Assembly: GCF_026627255.1 (NCBI RefSeq)
Contig: NZ_JAPNLM010000008.1
Location: forward strand, 225,105 to 289,104
Direction: 5' to 3'
From: Streptomyces antarcticus
GTDB taxonomy: Bacteria; Actinomycetota; Actinomycetes; Streptomycetales; Streptomycetaceae
DNA length: 64,000 nucleotides
Part shown: positions 34,644-42,975 of the stretch, piece by piece
How positions within the stretch are numbered: the first letter of the stretch is position 1
How the letters are laid out: each line of letters begins with the position of its first letter
Notes under the pieces: generated by a model
What the model saw: only the letters and a program-made list of their open reading frames with translations
Database searches by the model: none
What the model was told of the DNA's origin: nothing
Program-made: the position numbers and the translations under genes

Positions 34644-35482
34644 GGCTGTACGAGCCCTCCGTAGGCGTCGGGGCGGCGGTCGCGGTAGAACGCCCACTGG
34701 GTGCGGACCTCTTCGATGAGGCCGAAGTCGAGGTCGCGGACGAGGAGTTCCTCCTCCTTGTCGCTGGCGGGCTCGCCGACGAACTGGCCGCGCGGGTCGA
34801 CGAAGTAGCTGGTCCCGTAGAAGTCGTTGTCGCCGTACTCCTCCTGGCCGACGCGGTTGATCGCGGCGATGAAGTACTCGTTGGCGACGGCGGAGGCGGG
34901 CTGTTCCAGCTGCCACAGGTACGCGGACAGGCCGCGCGAGGTGGCCGACGGGTTGAAGACCAGCTGGGCTCCGGCCAGGCCCAGCGCGCGCCATCCCTCG
35001 GGGAAGTGGCGGTCGTAGCAGATGTAGACCCCGACCCGGCCGACGGCCGTGTCGAAGACGGGCCAGCCGAGGTTGCCCGGCCGGAAGTAGTACTTCTCCC
35101 AGAATCCCTTGACCTGGGGGATGTGGTGCTTGCGGTACTTGCCGAGGTAGCTGCCGTCGGCGTCGATGACGGCGGCGGTGTTGTAGTAGAAGCCCTCGGA
35201 CTCGAGCTCGAAGACCGGGACCACGATCACCATGCCGGTCTCGCGGGCGAGGTCCTGCATGCGGCGGACGGTGGGGCCGTCGGGGACGGCCTCCGCCCAG
35301 CGGTAGTGCTCGGGTTCCTGGACCTGGCAGAAGTAGGGGGCGTTGAAGACTTCCTGGAAACCGATGATCTTCGCGCCCTGGGCCGCGGCCCGGCGGGCGT
35401 GCGCCTCGTGTTTGGCGATCATCGACTCGGTGTCTCCGGTCCAGGTGGCCTGGACCAGTGCGGCGCGGACGACTTGGGCCAT
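34640..35482 (-). CDS. Beta-ureidopropionase / N-carbamoyl amidohydrolase, nitrilase superfamily
   Basis: 280 residues, ATG at 35482 with GAGGAG 7 bases upstream. Carbon-nitrogen hydrolase with the Glu-Lys-Cys triad: Glu in GFQEVFNAPYF (near 43), Lys in KYRKHHIPQV (near 118) and Cys in VYICYDRHFPEG (near 155). It releases CO2 and NH3 from N-carbamoyl-beta-alanine, the product of dihydropyrimidinase. First gene of a four-gene operon. A weak -10/-35 region lies in the AT-richer stretch 35530-35630. Confidence 0.95.
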   Translation of the reverse strand: MAQVVRAALVQATWTGDTESMIAKHEAHARRAAAQGAKIIGFQEVFNAPYFCQVQEPEHYRWAEAVPDGPTVRRMQDLARETGMVIVVPVFELESEGFYYNTAAVIDADGSYLGKYRKHHIPQVKGFWEKYYFRPGNLGWPVFDTAVGRVGVYICYDRHFPEGWRALGLAGAQLVFNPSATSRGLSAYLWQLEQPASAVANEYFIAAINRVGQEEYGDNDFYGTSYFVDPRGQFVGEPASDKEEELLVRDLDFGLIEEVRTQWAFYRDRRPDAYGGLVQP

Positions 35483-35689
35483 GAGCTGCTCCTCGCGACG
35501 GGGAACCGACGTCGACTTCCACGGCTCTACGCACGTAGACGGAGTACGTAGGGAGTAGAACGTAGGCCGCGTCACAGCGTGGGGCAAGAGCGCCGTGCGC
35601 GGTTGGAGTAGTCGATCAAGATACGTCGGACGGCGGTCGTTTCCGGTCACCGGGCGGCCGGTATAGGCCCCTTGCACCGCTTGCGCCGG

Positions 35690-37234
35690 CTACACGGGGG
35701 CGATTCCGGCCACGCGCAGCGCGTGCACCAGGTCCCGTCGGCGGGTCCCTGACAGCCCCTCGGCGGCCCGGAGCAGCCGCGGGGCGAACCACTGCGGGGC
35801 GCGCCGTGCGAGGGCGGCGGCCTCCTCGGCGGTGCGGACCCGTACGAAGGCGCCGAGCAGGGCCTCGGCCTCCCGGCCCCGGCCGGCCGCGTCGAGCGCG
35901 AGGGCCGCGTCGGCGATCTCGGCGGCGGGCCGGGCCACGCCCTGGCGCAGCAGGCGGTCGCGGTCGGCCTCGCGCCCGGCCTCGCCGAGGGCGTCCGCGA
36001 GCTCGGCGAGCCGCTCGGGCGGCAGTGAGGCGGCGGCCTCCCACAGCAGGGTGGACCAGTCGGCGGAGAGCCCGGCGCGACCCAGCTCGGCGGCCAGTCC
36101 GGACAGCCGGTCGGCGGGCCACGCGGCGGCCTCGCAGAGCAGGGCGTGCGCCTCCCCGGTACGCCCCTGGCCGCGCAGCGCGAGCAGTTCCCCGACCAGG
36201 GCCCGCGTGGACCGGCCCGGGGCGGGCGCCTCGGCCTGGGCCGTGCCCGGACCCGGACCCGGGCCCCCCGGAGCCGGCACCCGGCCGTCGGGCCCGTACG
36301 CCGCCGCGGGCGCGGACGGGGTGGCCGAGGGGGACGGGGACGGGGCCCGGGGCGCGGCCGCGGGGCGGCCGAAGCGGGCGCCGCGGGGGGCGGGCGGGCC
36401 CGGCTGCGGGGACGGGCCCGACGCCGGGGCCGGGGCGCCGTCCGGACCGGGGCCGGCCGGGGCGACGCCGCCGTCGGGATGGCCCGGCGGCGGGGTGAAG
36501 ACCGGGGCGGCGAAGGCCGCCGCACCCGCGTACCGGGCTCCCCCGGACGTGCGGGCCCCGCGCAGCCAGCGGCCCTCGGCCCGCCCGACCGGCCGGGCCG
36601 CCGCACCCTGCGCCCCGGCGGCGGGCACTCCGTTGGCGGGCGCCTGCGGTGCCAGTGCCCCGGCCCCGGCCGCCGCCGCTTCCCGCTGCCTCGGCACCCC
36701 CGCCAGCGGTTCGCCGTACGGCGCCGCGGCCTCCGGGGGCAGGGCCGCGAGGCGGGCCCGCAGGTCCTCGTACCGGGAGGCCGCGCGGGCCGCGTCGTCC
36801 CGGGTCCACGAGAGCTCCCGGCCCAGCGCGTCGGCCTCCGCGTGGTCGGCGGCGCCGCCGAGCCGGGCGGTCAGGTCCCGCAACGCCCGCTCGGCGTCGG
36901 CCCGTTGGCTGGCCGCGGCGGCCAGCAGCGTCCGCAGCTCCTCGGCCCCGCCCGGCAGCCGGTCCCAGGCCGCGACGGCCGCCGCCCGCAGCCGGCCCGC
37001 GTATACGGTCTCGCGCGCCGCCGCCTCCGCGCCCCGGACTCCGGCCAGGTCCCGCAGCAGCGACTCCACCACGTCCCACGGCGGAATCGCGGCCCCTTCC
37101 ACGCAGGCCCGCACGCCTTCCGGATCGCGGCGCAGGAACTCCCCGTACCAGCCCGCCCCGGAATCCAGCCTCTGCGTCAATTCGCGTACGTACTCGGCGA
37201 GTTGCCCGATCACACGTGCAGTCGCGGTCTCCAT
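35690..37234 (-). CDS. Large hypothetical protein with Pro/Ala-rich central region
   Basis: 514 residues from the ATG at 37234; an in-frame GTG at 37252 would add six residues. N-terminal 1-140 is helical with heptad-like spacing, the middle (about 180-330) is a Pro/Ala/Gly disordered linker, and the C-terminal 335-514 is helical with repeated A-x-L-L-x-x-A patterns reminiscent of TPR or similar solenoid repeats (GRTGEAHALLCEAAAW, READRDRLLRQG). Such protein organisation is common in actinobacterial hypothetical proteins near signal-transduction genes, but no family is recognised. Probably cytoplasmic. Confidence 0.8.
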   Translation of the reverse strand: METATARVIGQLAEYVRELTQRLDSGAGWYGEFLRRDPEGVRACVEGAAIPPWDVVESLLRDLAGVRGAEAAARETVYAGRLRAAAVAAWDRLPGGAEELRTLLAAAASQRADAERALRDLTARLGGAADHAEADALGRELSWTRDDAARAASRYEDLRARLAALPPEAAAPYGEPLAGVPRQREAAAAGAGALAPQAPANGVPAAGAQGAAARPVGRAEGRWLRGARTSGGARYAGAAAFAAPVFTPPPGHPDGGVAPAGPGPDGAPAPASGPSPQPGPPAPRGARFGRPAAAPRAPSPSPSATPSAPAAAYGPDGRVPAPGGPGPGPGTAQAEAPAPGRSTRALVGELLALRGQGRTGEAHALLCEAAAWPADRLSGLAAELGRAGLSADWSTLLWEAAASLPPERLAELADALGEAGREADRDRLLRQGVARPAAEIADAALALDAAGRGREAEALLGAFVRVRTAEEAAALARRAPQWFAPRLLRAAEGLSGTRRRDLVHALRVAGIAPV

Positions 37235-37279
37235 GCCCGCATTGGATCCCACCCGTGTTACGGGCGGGCTACGGGAGTC

Positions 37280-37660
37280 TCAAAGATTGACGGCGATCCC
37301 GGTGTGCGGCCGCTTCCCCCGGCGCCACAGGGTGGCGGGGACGTCCACGGCCCAGAACTGCCACGTGTATTTGCGCGACATCATCTTCCGCACCCGCCGC
37401 ATCCCGGCGTCGTCCAGCAGCCGGGCCTCGCCCTCCAGCACGGGCGCGCCCTCGGCGATGCGGCCGCGCACGTCACAGGGGGCGACCTTGACCCGGCCCT
37501 CGTTGCGGATCCGCTTGACCTTCCACGTGTCGGTTCGCGTCCACACGCACAGCTCACCGCCGTCGACCACCGCCCACACCGGGGTGGCCACGGGGGTGCC
37601 GTCTTTGCGGTAGGTCGTGAGGCTGATGTAGCGGGCCCGGCCGAGCTCTTCGAGATTCAT
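37280..37660 (-). CDS. PPOX-class F420-dependent oxidoreductase
   Basis: 126 residues, the usual size of small pyridoxamine 5'-phosphate oxidase-like split-barrel proteins. Seen: LGRARYISLTTYRKDGTPVATPVWAVV at 6-32 (in part: YRKDGTPVATPVW) and a C-terminal QFWAVDVP region. Actinobacterial members bind F420 and reduce small substrates. No lysine/arginine phosphate loop for FMN is evident, so F420 is more likely. The upstream gene at 37773 is a short XRE regulator, 112 bases away. Confidence 0.9.
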   Translation of the reverse strand: MNLEELGRARYISLTTYRKDGTPVATPVWAVVDGGELCVWTRTDTWKVKRIRNEGRVKVAPCDVRGRIAEGAPVLEGEARLLDDAGMRRVRKMMSRKYTWQFWAVDVPATLWRRGKRPHTGIAVNL

Positions 37661-37772
37661 ACCGCGACCTTAGGCGGCCGACCCCCGCCGGCACCCCGGG
37701 GGCGGCGAACTCGTCCGGCACGTTCCGGCAGGGACGCCCCAGACCGGCACCGACACCGACACCCGGTACGGG

Positions 37773-38054
37773 CTAGACCGCCACCGGCACCGGCGCGGGT
37801 GCGGGTGCGGGTACAAGGGCGCAGCGGCGCAGGACCTCGTCGAGGGAGAGGCCGAGGACGCCCGCGAGGGCGGCCACGGTGAAGAAGGCCGGAGTCGGGG
37901 CCCGGCCGGTCTCGATCTTGCGGAGGGTCTCGGCCGAGAGGCCGGCGCCCGCCGCGATCTCGACCATGCTGCGCGTGCCGCGCGCTTCGCGCAGCAGCGC
38001 GCCGAGGCGCTCGCCGCGCTCGCGCTCTTCGGGGGTGAGAGGAGTTCGGACCAT
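37773..38054 (-). CDS. XRE-family helix-turn-helix regulator
   Basis: 93 residues, ATG at 38054 with GGTGGGGG just upstream. Single HTH_XRE domain (about 15-70): LREARGTRSMVEIAAGAGLSAETLRKIETGRAPT, followed by Ala-Pro repeats at the C-terminus. Divergent from methionine aminopeptidase with a 64-bp spacer that contains a palindrome and overlapping -10 boxes, so it probably represses itself and the aminopeptidase gene. Confidence 0.93.
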   Translation of the reverse strand: MVRTPLTPEERERGERLGALLREARGTRSMVEIAAGAGLSAETLRKIETGRAPTPAFFTVAALAGVLGLSLDEVLRRCALVPAPAPAPVPVAV

Positions 38055-38079
38055 GCCCCCACCATACCCGCCACCCCAA

Positions 38080-38118
38080 CAATTATCCCGTTACAATTAT
38101 ACCGGTATAGTTATTGGC
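38080..38118. promoter_or_regulatory. Divergent promoter/operator between XRE regulator and methionine aminopeptidase
   Basis: AT-rich block in GC-rich DNA. Direct repeats CAATTAT at 38080-38086 and 38094-38100. Perfect palindrome TATACCGGTATA at 38098-38109. TATAAT on the minus strand (38101-38096) and TATAGT on the plus strand (38106-38111) give opposed -10 boxes across the palindrome. The plus -10 ends seven bases before the aminopeptidase ATG, implying a leaderless transcript. Confidence 0.6.
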
Positions 38119-38886
38119 ATGGTGGAACTGAAGACAGACCAGTCGATCGACGAGATGCGCGCCGCCGGCCGCGTCGTGGCCCACACCCTGGCGGCCGTAC
38201 GGGAGGCCGCGCGGGTCGGCGTGCCCCTCCGGGACCTGGACCAGGTGGCGCGCGGGGTGCTCCAGGAGGCCGGTGCGACCTCCCCCTTCCTCGGCTACCG
38301 GCCGGGCTTCGCGCCCGTACCCTTCCCGGCGGTGATCTGCGCCTCGGTCAACGACGCGATCGTGCACGGCATCCCCGGCGACTACCGGCTCCGCGACGGG
38401 GACCTGGTCAGCATCGACTGCGGGGCGAAGCTCGACGGATGGGTCGGGGACGCGGCGGTCAGCTTCACCGTGGGCCGGGCCCGTCCCGAGGACCTGCGGC
38501 TGATCGCGACCGCCGAGGCGGCCCTCGCGGCGGGCATCGCCGCCGCCGTGCCCGGCAACCGGATCGGGGACATCGCCCACGCCGTCGGCAGCGTCTGCCG
38601 CGCCGCCGGGTACGGCATACCGGACGGCTTCGGCGGCCACGGCATCGGCCGCACCATGCACGAGGACCCGGGCGTCCCCAACGAGGGCCCGCCGGCGCGC
38701 GGCATGAAGCTGCGCCCCGGCCTGGTGCTCGCCATCGAGCCGATGGTGACCGCCGGCGGGGTCGACGACTACACGTGCGACGGCGACGGCTGGACCCTGC
38801 GGACCGTCGACGGCAGCCGGGCCGCGCACGCGGAGCACACGGTCGCGATCACCGCCGACGGCCCGAGGATCCTCACCGCCCTCTGA
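38119..38886 (+). CDS. map: Methionine aminopeptidase, type I
   Basis: 255 residues. Removes N-terminal methionine from nascent proteins with two divalent metals. Motifs: substrate His in NDAIVHGIPGDY, metal ligands Asp in SIDCGAKLDGWVGDAAVSF, His in GGHGIGRTMHEDP, Glu in LAIEPMVTAGG and Glu in HAEHTVAIT, so all five ligands are present. No SH3-like extension. It has no Shine-Dalgarno and sits under a promoter whose -10 lies seven bases upstream, consistent with leaderless translation. Probably a secondary copy next to an XRE regulator, the housekeeping map usually lying near secY/adk. Confidence 0.96.
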   Translation: MVELKTDQSIDEMRAAGRVVAHTLAAVREAARVGVPLRDLDQVARGVLQEAGATSPFLGYRPGFAPVPFPAVICASVNDAIVHGIPGDYRLRDGDLVSIDCGAKLDGWVGDAAVSFTVGRARPEDLRLIATAEAALAAGIAAAVPGNRIGDIAHAVGSVCRAAGYGIPDGFGGHGIGRTMHEDPGVPNEGPPARGMKLRPGLVLAIEPMVTAGGVDDYTCDGDGWTLRTVDGSRAAHAEHTVAITADGPRILTAL

Positions 38887-38895
38887 GGCGTCGGC

Positions 38896-38936
38896 GCGAC
38901 GGGCCCGGCGGCGGCACGCCCGCCCCGGCCCGTCGC
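38896..38936. terminator. Long stem terminator between convergent map and ggt
   Basis: GCGACGGGCC (38896-38905) pairs perfectly with GGCCCGTCGC (38927-38936); the loop can pair further through GGCGG/CCGCC. It sits between two converging stop codons and can act on both strands. Confidence 0.65.
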
Positions 38937-38949
38937 ACCCCCGTCGGTG

Positions 38950-40755
38950 TTACGGCCTGCCGTGCGGGTGGACGACCATGGCCGAGCCCCCGCCCCGCCG
39001 GCTCGTCTCCGCCGCCGCCAGCCAGCGCCCGTCGGGCAGCCGCTGGACGCCGGTGGCCGCGCCGATCTCCGGGTTCTGCCGGAAGGCCTGGCCGATCGCC
39101 TCCAGTTGCGCGCGGAGCGGGCTGTTCCACAGCCCGGGCTCCACCTCGGTGGTGGTCTGGTTGCGCTGGCTGGCGCGCGGCGCGGCGATTGCGTCCACGA
39201 GCGGCAGCCCGCGGTCGAGGTGGCCGGTCAGGGTCTGCAGGACGGTGGTGATGATGGTGGCGCCGCCCGGCGAACCCAGCGCGAGCACCGGACGCCCGTC
39301 CTCCAGCACGATGGTCGGGGACATGGACGAGCGCGGCCGCTTGCCGGGGCCGGGCAGGTTCGGGTCCGGGACCCCGGGGGCCGCCGGGGCGAAGGAGAAG
39401 TCGGTCAGCTCGTTGTTCAGCAGGAAGCCGCGGCCCGGGACGGTGATGGCGCTGCCGCCGGTGGACTCGATGGTCAGGGTGTAGGAGACCACGTTGCCCC
39501 AGCGGTCGGCGACCGTCAGGTGCGTGGTGTTCTCGCCTTCGTAGGTGGTCGGGGCGGCCTGTCCGGTACCGCCGCAGGCGACCGGCTCGCGCGGGTCACC
39601 GGGGGCCAGCGGACTGGTCAGCGCGCGGTCCGGCTTGATCAGGCAGCCGCGCGAGTCGGCGAACCGCTGCGAGAGCAGCTCCCGGGTGGGCACGTCCTCG
39701 GCGGCCGGGTCGCCGACCCAGCGGCCGCGGTCGGCGAAGGAGATCCGCGAGGCCTCGATGAAGCGGTGCAGGTACTGGCTCTCGGAGAGCTTCGAGAGGT
39801 CGGTGCGCTCCAGGATGTTCAGCGCCTCGCCGACGGTCGTCCCACCGGAGGAGGAGGGCGCCATGCTGTACACGTCCAGGCCCCGGTAGCCCACCCGCGT
39901 CGGCGCCTGCCGCTTGGTCGCGTACGTCTTCAGGTCCTTGGCCGTCAGGTCGCCCGGGCGGACGATCCGGGTGGCGGCCGGGTCCACCGGGGGCTTGCGC
40001 ACGGCCCGGACGATGTCCTCGGCGATCGGGCCCCGGTAGAGCGCGCCGGTGCCCTTGCGGGCGAGCTCGGCGTACGTGGCGGCCAGGTCGGGATTCTTGA
40101 AGGTGGACCCGACCACCGGCAGGGCGCCGCCGGGCAGGAACAGCTTCGAGGTGGCCGGGAAGTCCTTGAACCGGTCCTGGTTCTGCTGGGTCTGGGCGCG
40201 GAAGGTGGAGTCCACGGTGAAGCCGTCGCGGGCCAGCTTCTCGGCGGGGCGCAGCAGTTGGCCCAGTGGGCGGCTGCCCCAGCTGTCGAGGGCGCTCTTC
40301 CACGTGGCGGGGGTGCCGGGGACGCCGACCCCGAGGCCGCTGGTCTGGCCCTCCGGGAAGGGGATGGGGACGCCGTTCTCCTGGAACAGCGCCGGGGTGG
40401 CGCTCGCCGGGGCGGTCTCGCGGCCGTCGATGGTCTGCACCCGGCGGGACTTCGCGTCGTAGTGGACGAAGTAGCCGCCTCCGCCGATGCCCGCCGAGTA
40501 CGGCTCGGTCACGCCGAGGGCGGCCGCGGTGGCGACCGCCGCGTCCACGGCGTTGCCGCCGGAGCGCAGGACGGCGATGCCGACGGCGGAGGCCTCCGCG
40601 TCGACGCTGGCCACCGCACCGCCGTAGCCGGCGGCGACCGGAACCTTGGCCGGGATCCCCCCGGGGCCGGCGGGCGGCGGGGCCGCGGCGCCCGTGGACA
40701 CCAGGGCTCCGGCGAGGGCGACGAGGGCTAACTGACGAGCGGCGGGGCGACGCAT
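38950..40755 (-). CDS. ggt: Gamma-glutamyltransferase, secreted, with a TTA codon
   Basis: 601 residues. Signal peptide about 1-24 (LALVALAGALVSTGAAA). Ntn-type gamma-glutamyltranspeptidase precursor: large subunit begins GGAVASVDAEASAVGIAVLRSGGNAVDAAVA; the autocatalytic Thr starts the small subunit in ENTTHLTVADRWGNVVS (near 410); GSPGGATIIT and LNNELTDFS follow. It transfers or hydrolyses gamma-glutamyl groups of glutathione outside the membrane. Residue 9 (RQLALV) is encoded by TTA (positions 40731-40729), so translation may need the bldA tRNA. Lies convergent with map. Confidence 0.95.
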   Translation of the reverse strand: MRRPAARQLALVALAGALVSTGAAAPPPAGPGGIPAKVPVAAGYGGAVASVDAEASAVGIAVLRSGGNAVDAAVATAAALGVTEPYSAGIGGGGYFVHYDAKSRRVQTIDGRETAPASATPALFQENGVPIPFPEGQTSGLGVGVPGTPATWKSALDSWGSRPLGQLLRPAEKLARDGFTVDSTFRAQTQQNQDRFKDFPATSKLFLPGGALPVVGSTFKNPDLAATYAELARKGTGALYRGPIAEDIVRAVRKPPVDPAATRIVRPGDLTAKDLKTYATKRQAPTRVGYRGLDVYSMAPSSSGGTTVGEALNILERTDLSKLSESQYLHRFIEASRISFADRGRWVGDPAAEDVPTRELLSQRFADSRGCLIKPDRALTSPLAPGDPREPVACGGTGQAAPTTYEGENTTHLTVADRWGNVVSYTLTIESTGGSAITVPGRGFLLNNELTDFSFAPAAPGVPDPNLPGPGKRPRSSMSPTIVLEDGRPVLALGSPGGATIITTVLQTLTGHLDRGLPLVDAIAAPRASQRNQTTTEVEPGLWNSPLRAQLEAIGQAFRQNPEIGAATGVQRLPDGRWLAAAETSRRGGGSAMVVHPHGRP

Positions 40756-40866
40756 CCGTACCTCCAGTCGACGGCCTGTCAGGACGTGTCCAGGCCTGGG
40801 CTGCGCACTCTAACTTCACCGCACCCCCCGCGTCAGGAACACCTGCCGCGGGCTACCATCCGCCGC

Positions 40867-41592
40867 ATGGACGACGACGTGCGCAACATCGTGCTCGGGG
40901 TGATGGCCAGCGCCGTGAGCGGCGGATTCGGCTGGTTCTCCCGGACCTACCTGTGGCGCCGCGCCCTGCGCCGCAAGCAGGCCTTCTTCGGACTGCCCGC
41001 CGGGTCGGACTGCCTGTTCGTGGTCAACCGGCAGATGGGCGGTACTGATGCGTCGCTGCACCGCAACGACGCCTTCGCCCTGCTGGAGATATCCACCCTG
41101 ATCAAGGACTGCGGGGCGAACGTCCAGATCGTCACCCACGACACCGCCCGCCAGGGGTTCGGCGAGCGGGCCGAGTTCTGCGTCGGCGGCCCGGTCTCCA
41201 ACACCCGCACGACCGCCCACCTGGCGTCCATGCTCCCCGGGGTGCGCGTGGACATCAGCGCGGAGCAGGGCCCGGACCGGGGGGCCATCGTGGTGGGCGG
41301 GGAGTCCTACCGCTGGGAGAAGGGAGTGGCCGAGCACGTGCTGCTGGCGCGGCTGACGACCGGGCAGGGCTCCCGTCCGGTGTTCCTGCTGTCGGGGCAG
41401 ACAGCGACGAGCAACCAGGCCGCGGCCCGTTACCTGGCCAAGCAGCACGAGCGGCTGGCCCGCACGTACGGCCGCTCGTCCTTCTGCGTGCTGCTGAAGG
41501 TCGTCAACTCCGATGCCTACGGGCCGGATGTGACCGAGCTGATCGCCGATGTCACCGAGGCGGCCCGGACACCCGCAGCGGCAGCCGTGTGA
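40867..41592 (+). CDS. Membrane-anchored hypothetical protein with Rossmann-like domain
   Basis: 241 residues from the ATG at 40867 (GCC-rich leader, weak ribosome site). An N-terminal hydrophobic segment (about 8-26, VLGVMASAVSGGFGWF) with WRR charges after it suggests a single membrane anchor. Residues about 42-225 alternate beta strands and helices (SDCLFVVNRQMGG, ANVQIVTHDTA, GAIVVGG, RPVFLLSGQT), a Rossmann-like alpha/beta layout. No catalytic motif. Its 3' end overlaps the convergent P450 gene by 41 bases. No family recognised. Confidence 0.8.
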   Translation: MDDDVRNIVLGVMASAVSGGFGWFSRTYLWRRALRRKQAFFGLPAGSDCLFVVNRQMGGTDASLHRNDAFALLEISTLIKDCGANVQIVTHDTARQGFGERAEFCVGGPVSNTRTTAHLASMLPGVRVDISAEQGPDRGAIVVGGESYRWEKGVAEHVLLARLTTGQGSRPVFLLSGQTATSNQAAARYLAKQHERLARTYGRSSFCVLLKVVNSDAYGPDVTELIADVTEAARTPAAAAV

Positions 41593-42883
41593 TCCCGTTG
41601 ATGAAGTTCGACACCAACCGCTTCGGCGGGGCGGTGAGTTCGGGCGCGGGCATGGCGGCGGCGCGCCATTCCTCGTGCAGGATCCGCAGCTGGAGCCGGG
41701 CGAAGTGGGCGCCCAGGCAGACGTGCGGGCCGTCGCCGAAGGAGACGTGCGGATTGGGCGTGCGGCCGAGGTCCAGGCGGGCCGGATCGGTGAACACCCG
41801 CTCGTCGTGGTTGGCCGAGGCGTGGAAGACCACCACCTTGTCCCCGGCCCGGACCGTACGGCCGGCCAGTTCGGTGTCGGCGGTGGCGGTGCGGCGGAAG
41901 CTGAGCACCGGCGGGTGGACGCGCAGGAGTTCGTCCACGGCCCGGTCCACCGGGACCAGGCCGTCGGCGAGCCGCCGGTAGGCGTCGCGGTCCCGGGCCA
42001 GGGCCAGCAGACCGCCGGGGGCCGCGCTGCGTACGGTGTCGTTGCCCGCGACGGTGAGCAGGAAGAAGAACATCTCCAGCTCGGCCGGGTCGAGTCCGGC
42101 CAGCGCCAGCGAGGTCATCACGTCGTCGCCGGGGCGGCGGCGCTTGTGGTCGGCCAGTTCGCGGGCGTACGCGAACATCTCGCCGAGCAGGGCCGGCGAG
42201 CGCGGGTTGAGCGGCTTGCCGTCCGGGCCGGTCAGGGGTGCGGGCGCGTCCTCGGGGTCCTGGTAGCCGATGACCCGTACGGTCCAGTCCAGCAGCAGGC
42301 CCCGGTCCGCGGCGGGGATGCCCAGCAGGTCGGTGAGGTTGAGCAGCGCGTACTCGTCGGTGACGGTGCGGACCAGGTCGGCGCTCCCGTCCGCGGCGCC
42401 GTCGCGGGCCGCGCGCAGCAGCGTACGGGCCCGCTCGCGGACCCGTTCCGCGAAGGCCTCCACCCGGGCGGGGGTGAAGGCGCGGGAGACGAGCCGGCGC
42501 AGCCGGCCGTGGTCCCCCGCGTCCTTGTCCGGATCCTGGTTGAGCATGGTGCGGCGCAGGTACGGCAGGTCGGCGGGGTCGGGGTCGCGGATCTGGGTGG
42601 CGCCCAGCCAGGAGGAGTACGTCCGGTGGCCGCGCAGCACCCGGACGACGTCGGCGTGCCGGGTGACGGCCCAGAAGCCGGGGCCGGCGGGCCAGCCCGC
42701 GATCTCCGGCTCCGGCTGCCAGGCCACCGGGTGGTGGTCGCGCAGCAGCCGGTAGCGGGCGTGCGGGATGCCCTCGGCGTAGATCCGGGGGTCGAAGACG
42801 CCGGGGATGCCGTCGGCCTCGGGGACACCGGGCACGCCGGGCACGTTGGGGACACCGGGCACGTAGGGAACCTCGTGATCCAT
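41552..42883 (-). CDS. Cytochrome P450
   Basis: 443 residues from the ATG at 42883. Haem-thiolate monooxygenase: I-helix VAGNDTVR, E-x-x-R in ELLRVHPP, haem-binding FGDGPHVCLGAHFAR with Cys near 388. The N-terminal PGVP repeats (PYVPGVPNVPGVPGVP) are a low-complexity leader of unclear role. Class I bacterial P450 requiring a ferredoxin partner, none of which is in the window. The carboxy-terminal 41 bases overlap the convergent gene 40867-41592. Confidence 0.95.
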   Translation of the reverse strand: MDHEVPYVPGVPNVPGVPGVPEADGIPGVFDPRIYAEGIPHARYRLLRDHHPVAWQPEPEIAGWPAGPGFWAVTRHADVVRVLRGHRTYSSWLGATQIRDPDPADLPYLRRTMLNQDPDKDAGDHGRLRRLVSRAFTPARVEAFAERVRERARTLLRAARDGAADGSADLVRTVTDEYALLNLTDLLGIPAADRGLLLDWTVRVIGYQDPEDAPAPLTGPDGKPLNPRSPALLGEMFAYARELADHKRRRPGDDVMTSLALAGLDPAELEMFFFLLTVAGNDTVRSAAPGGLLALARDRDAYRRLADGLVPVDRAVDELLRVHPPVLSFRRTATADTELAGRTVRAGDKVVVFHASANHDERVFTDPARLDLGRTPNPHVSFGDGPHVCLGAHFARLQLRILHEEWRAAAMPAPELTAPPKRLVSNFINGITRLPLRVSGPPR

Positions 42884-42930
42884 GGGGCCACCGTGGCGCC
42901 CGGCGGCCACCGCCCGCAAGGGGGCGCCCG

Positions 42931-42975
42931 GTGGGTTCGGCCCCGGCGGGTTCGGCCCCGGCGGGTTCAGCGGCC
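42931..42975. repeat. 15-bp tandem repeat (x3) between P450 and lipoprotein genes
   Basis: Units GTGGGTTCGGCCCCG, GCGGGTTCGGCCCCG and GCGGGTTCAGCGGCC at 42931, 42946 and 42961. The stop codon of the lipoprotein gene (42967-42969) is inside the third unit. Confidence 0.75.

Noticed and set aside
33348..35534. A 728-codon frame joining upstream sequence and the aminotransferase
   Set aside because: The first part is out of frame with the nitrilase gene and has no domain; the aminotransferase starts at the GTG at 34643, which overlaps the nitrilase stop.
41552..42883. Secondary-metabolite cluster around the P450
   Set aside because: No synthase, tailoring partners or resistance genes next to it; neighbours are envelope and housekeeping genes.
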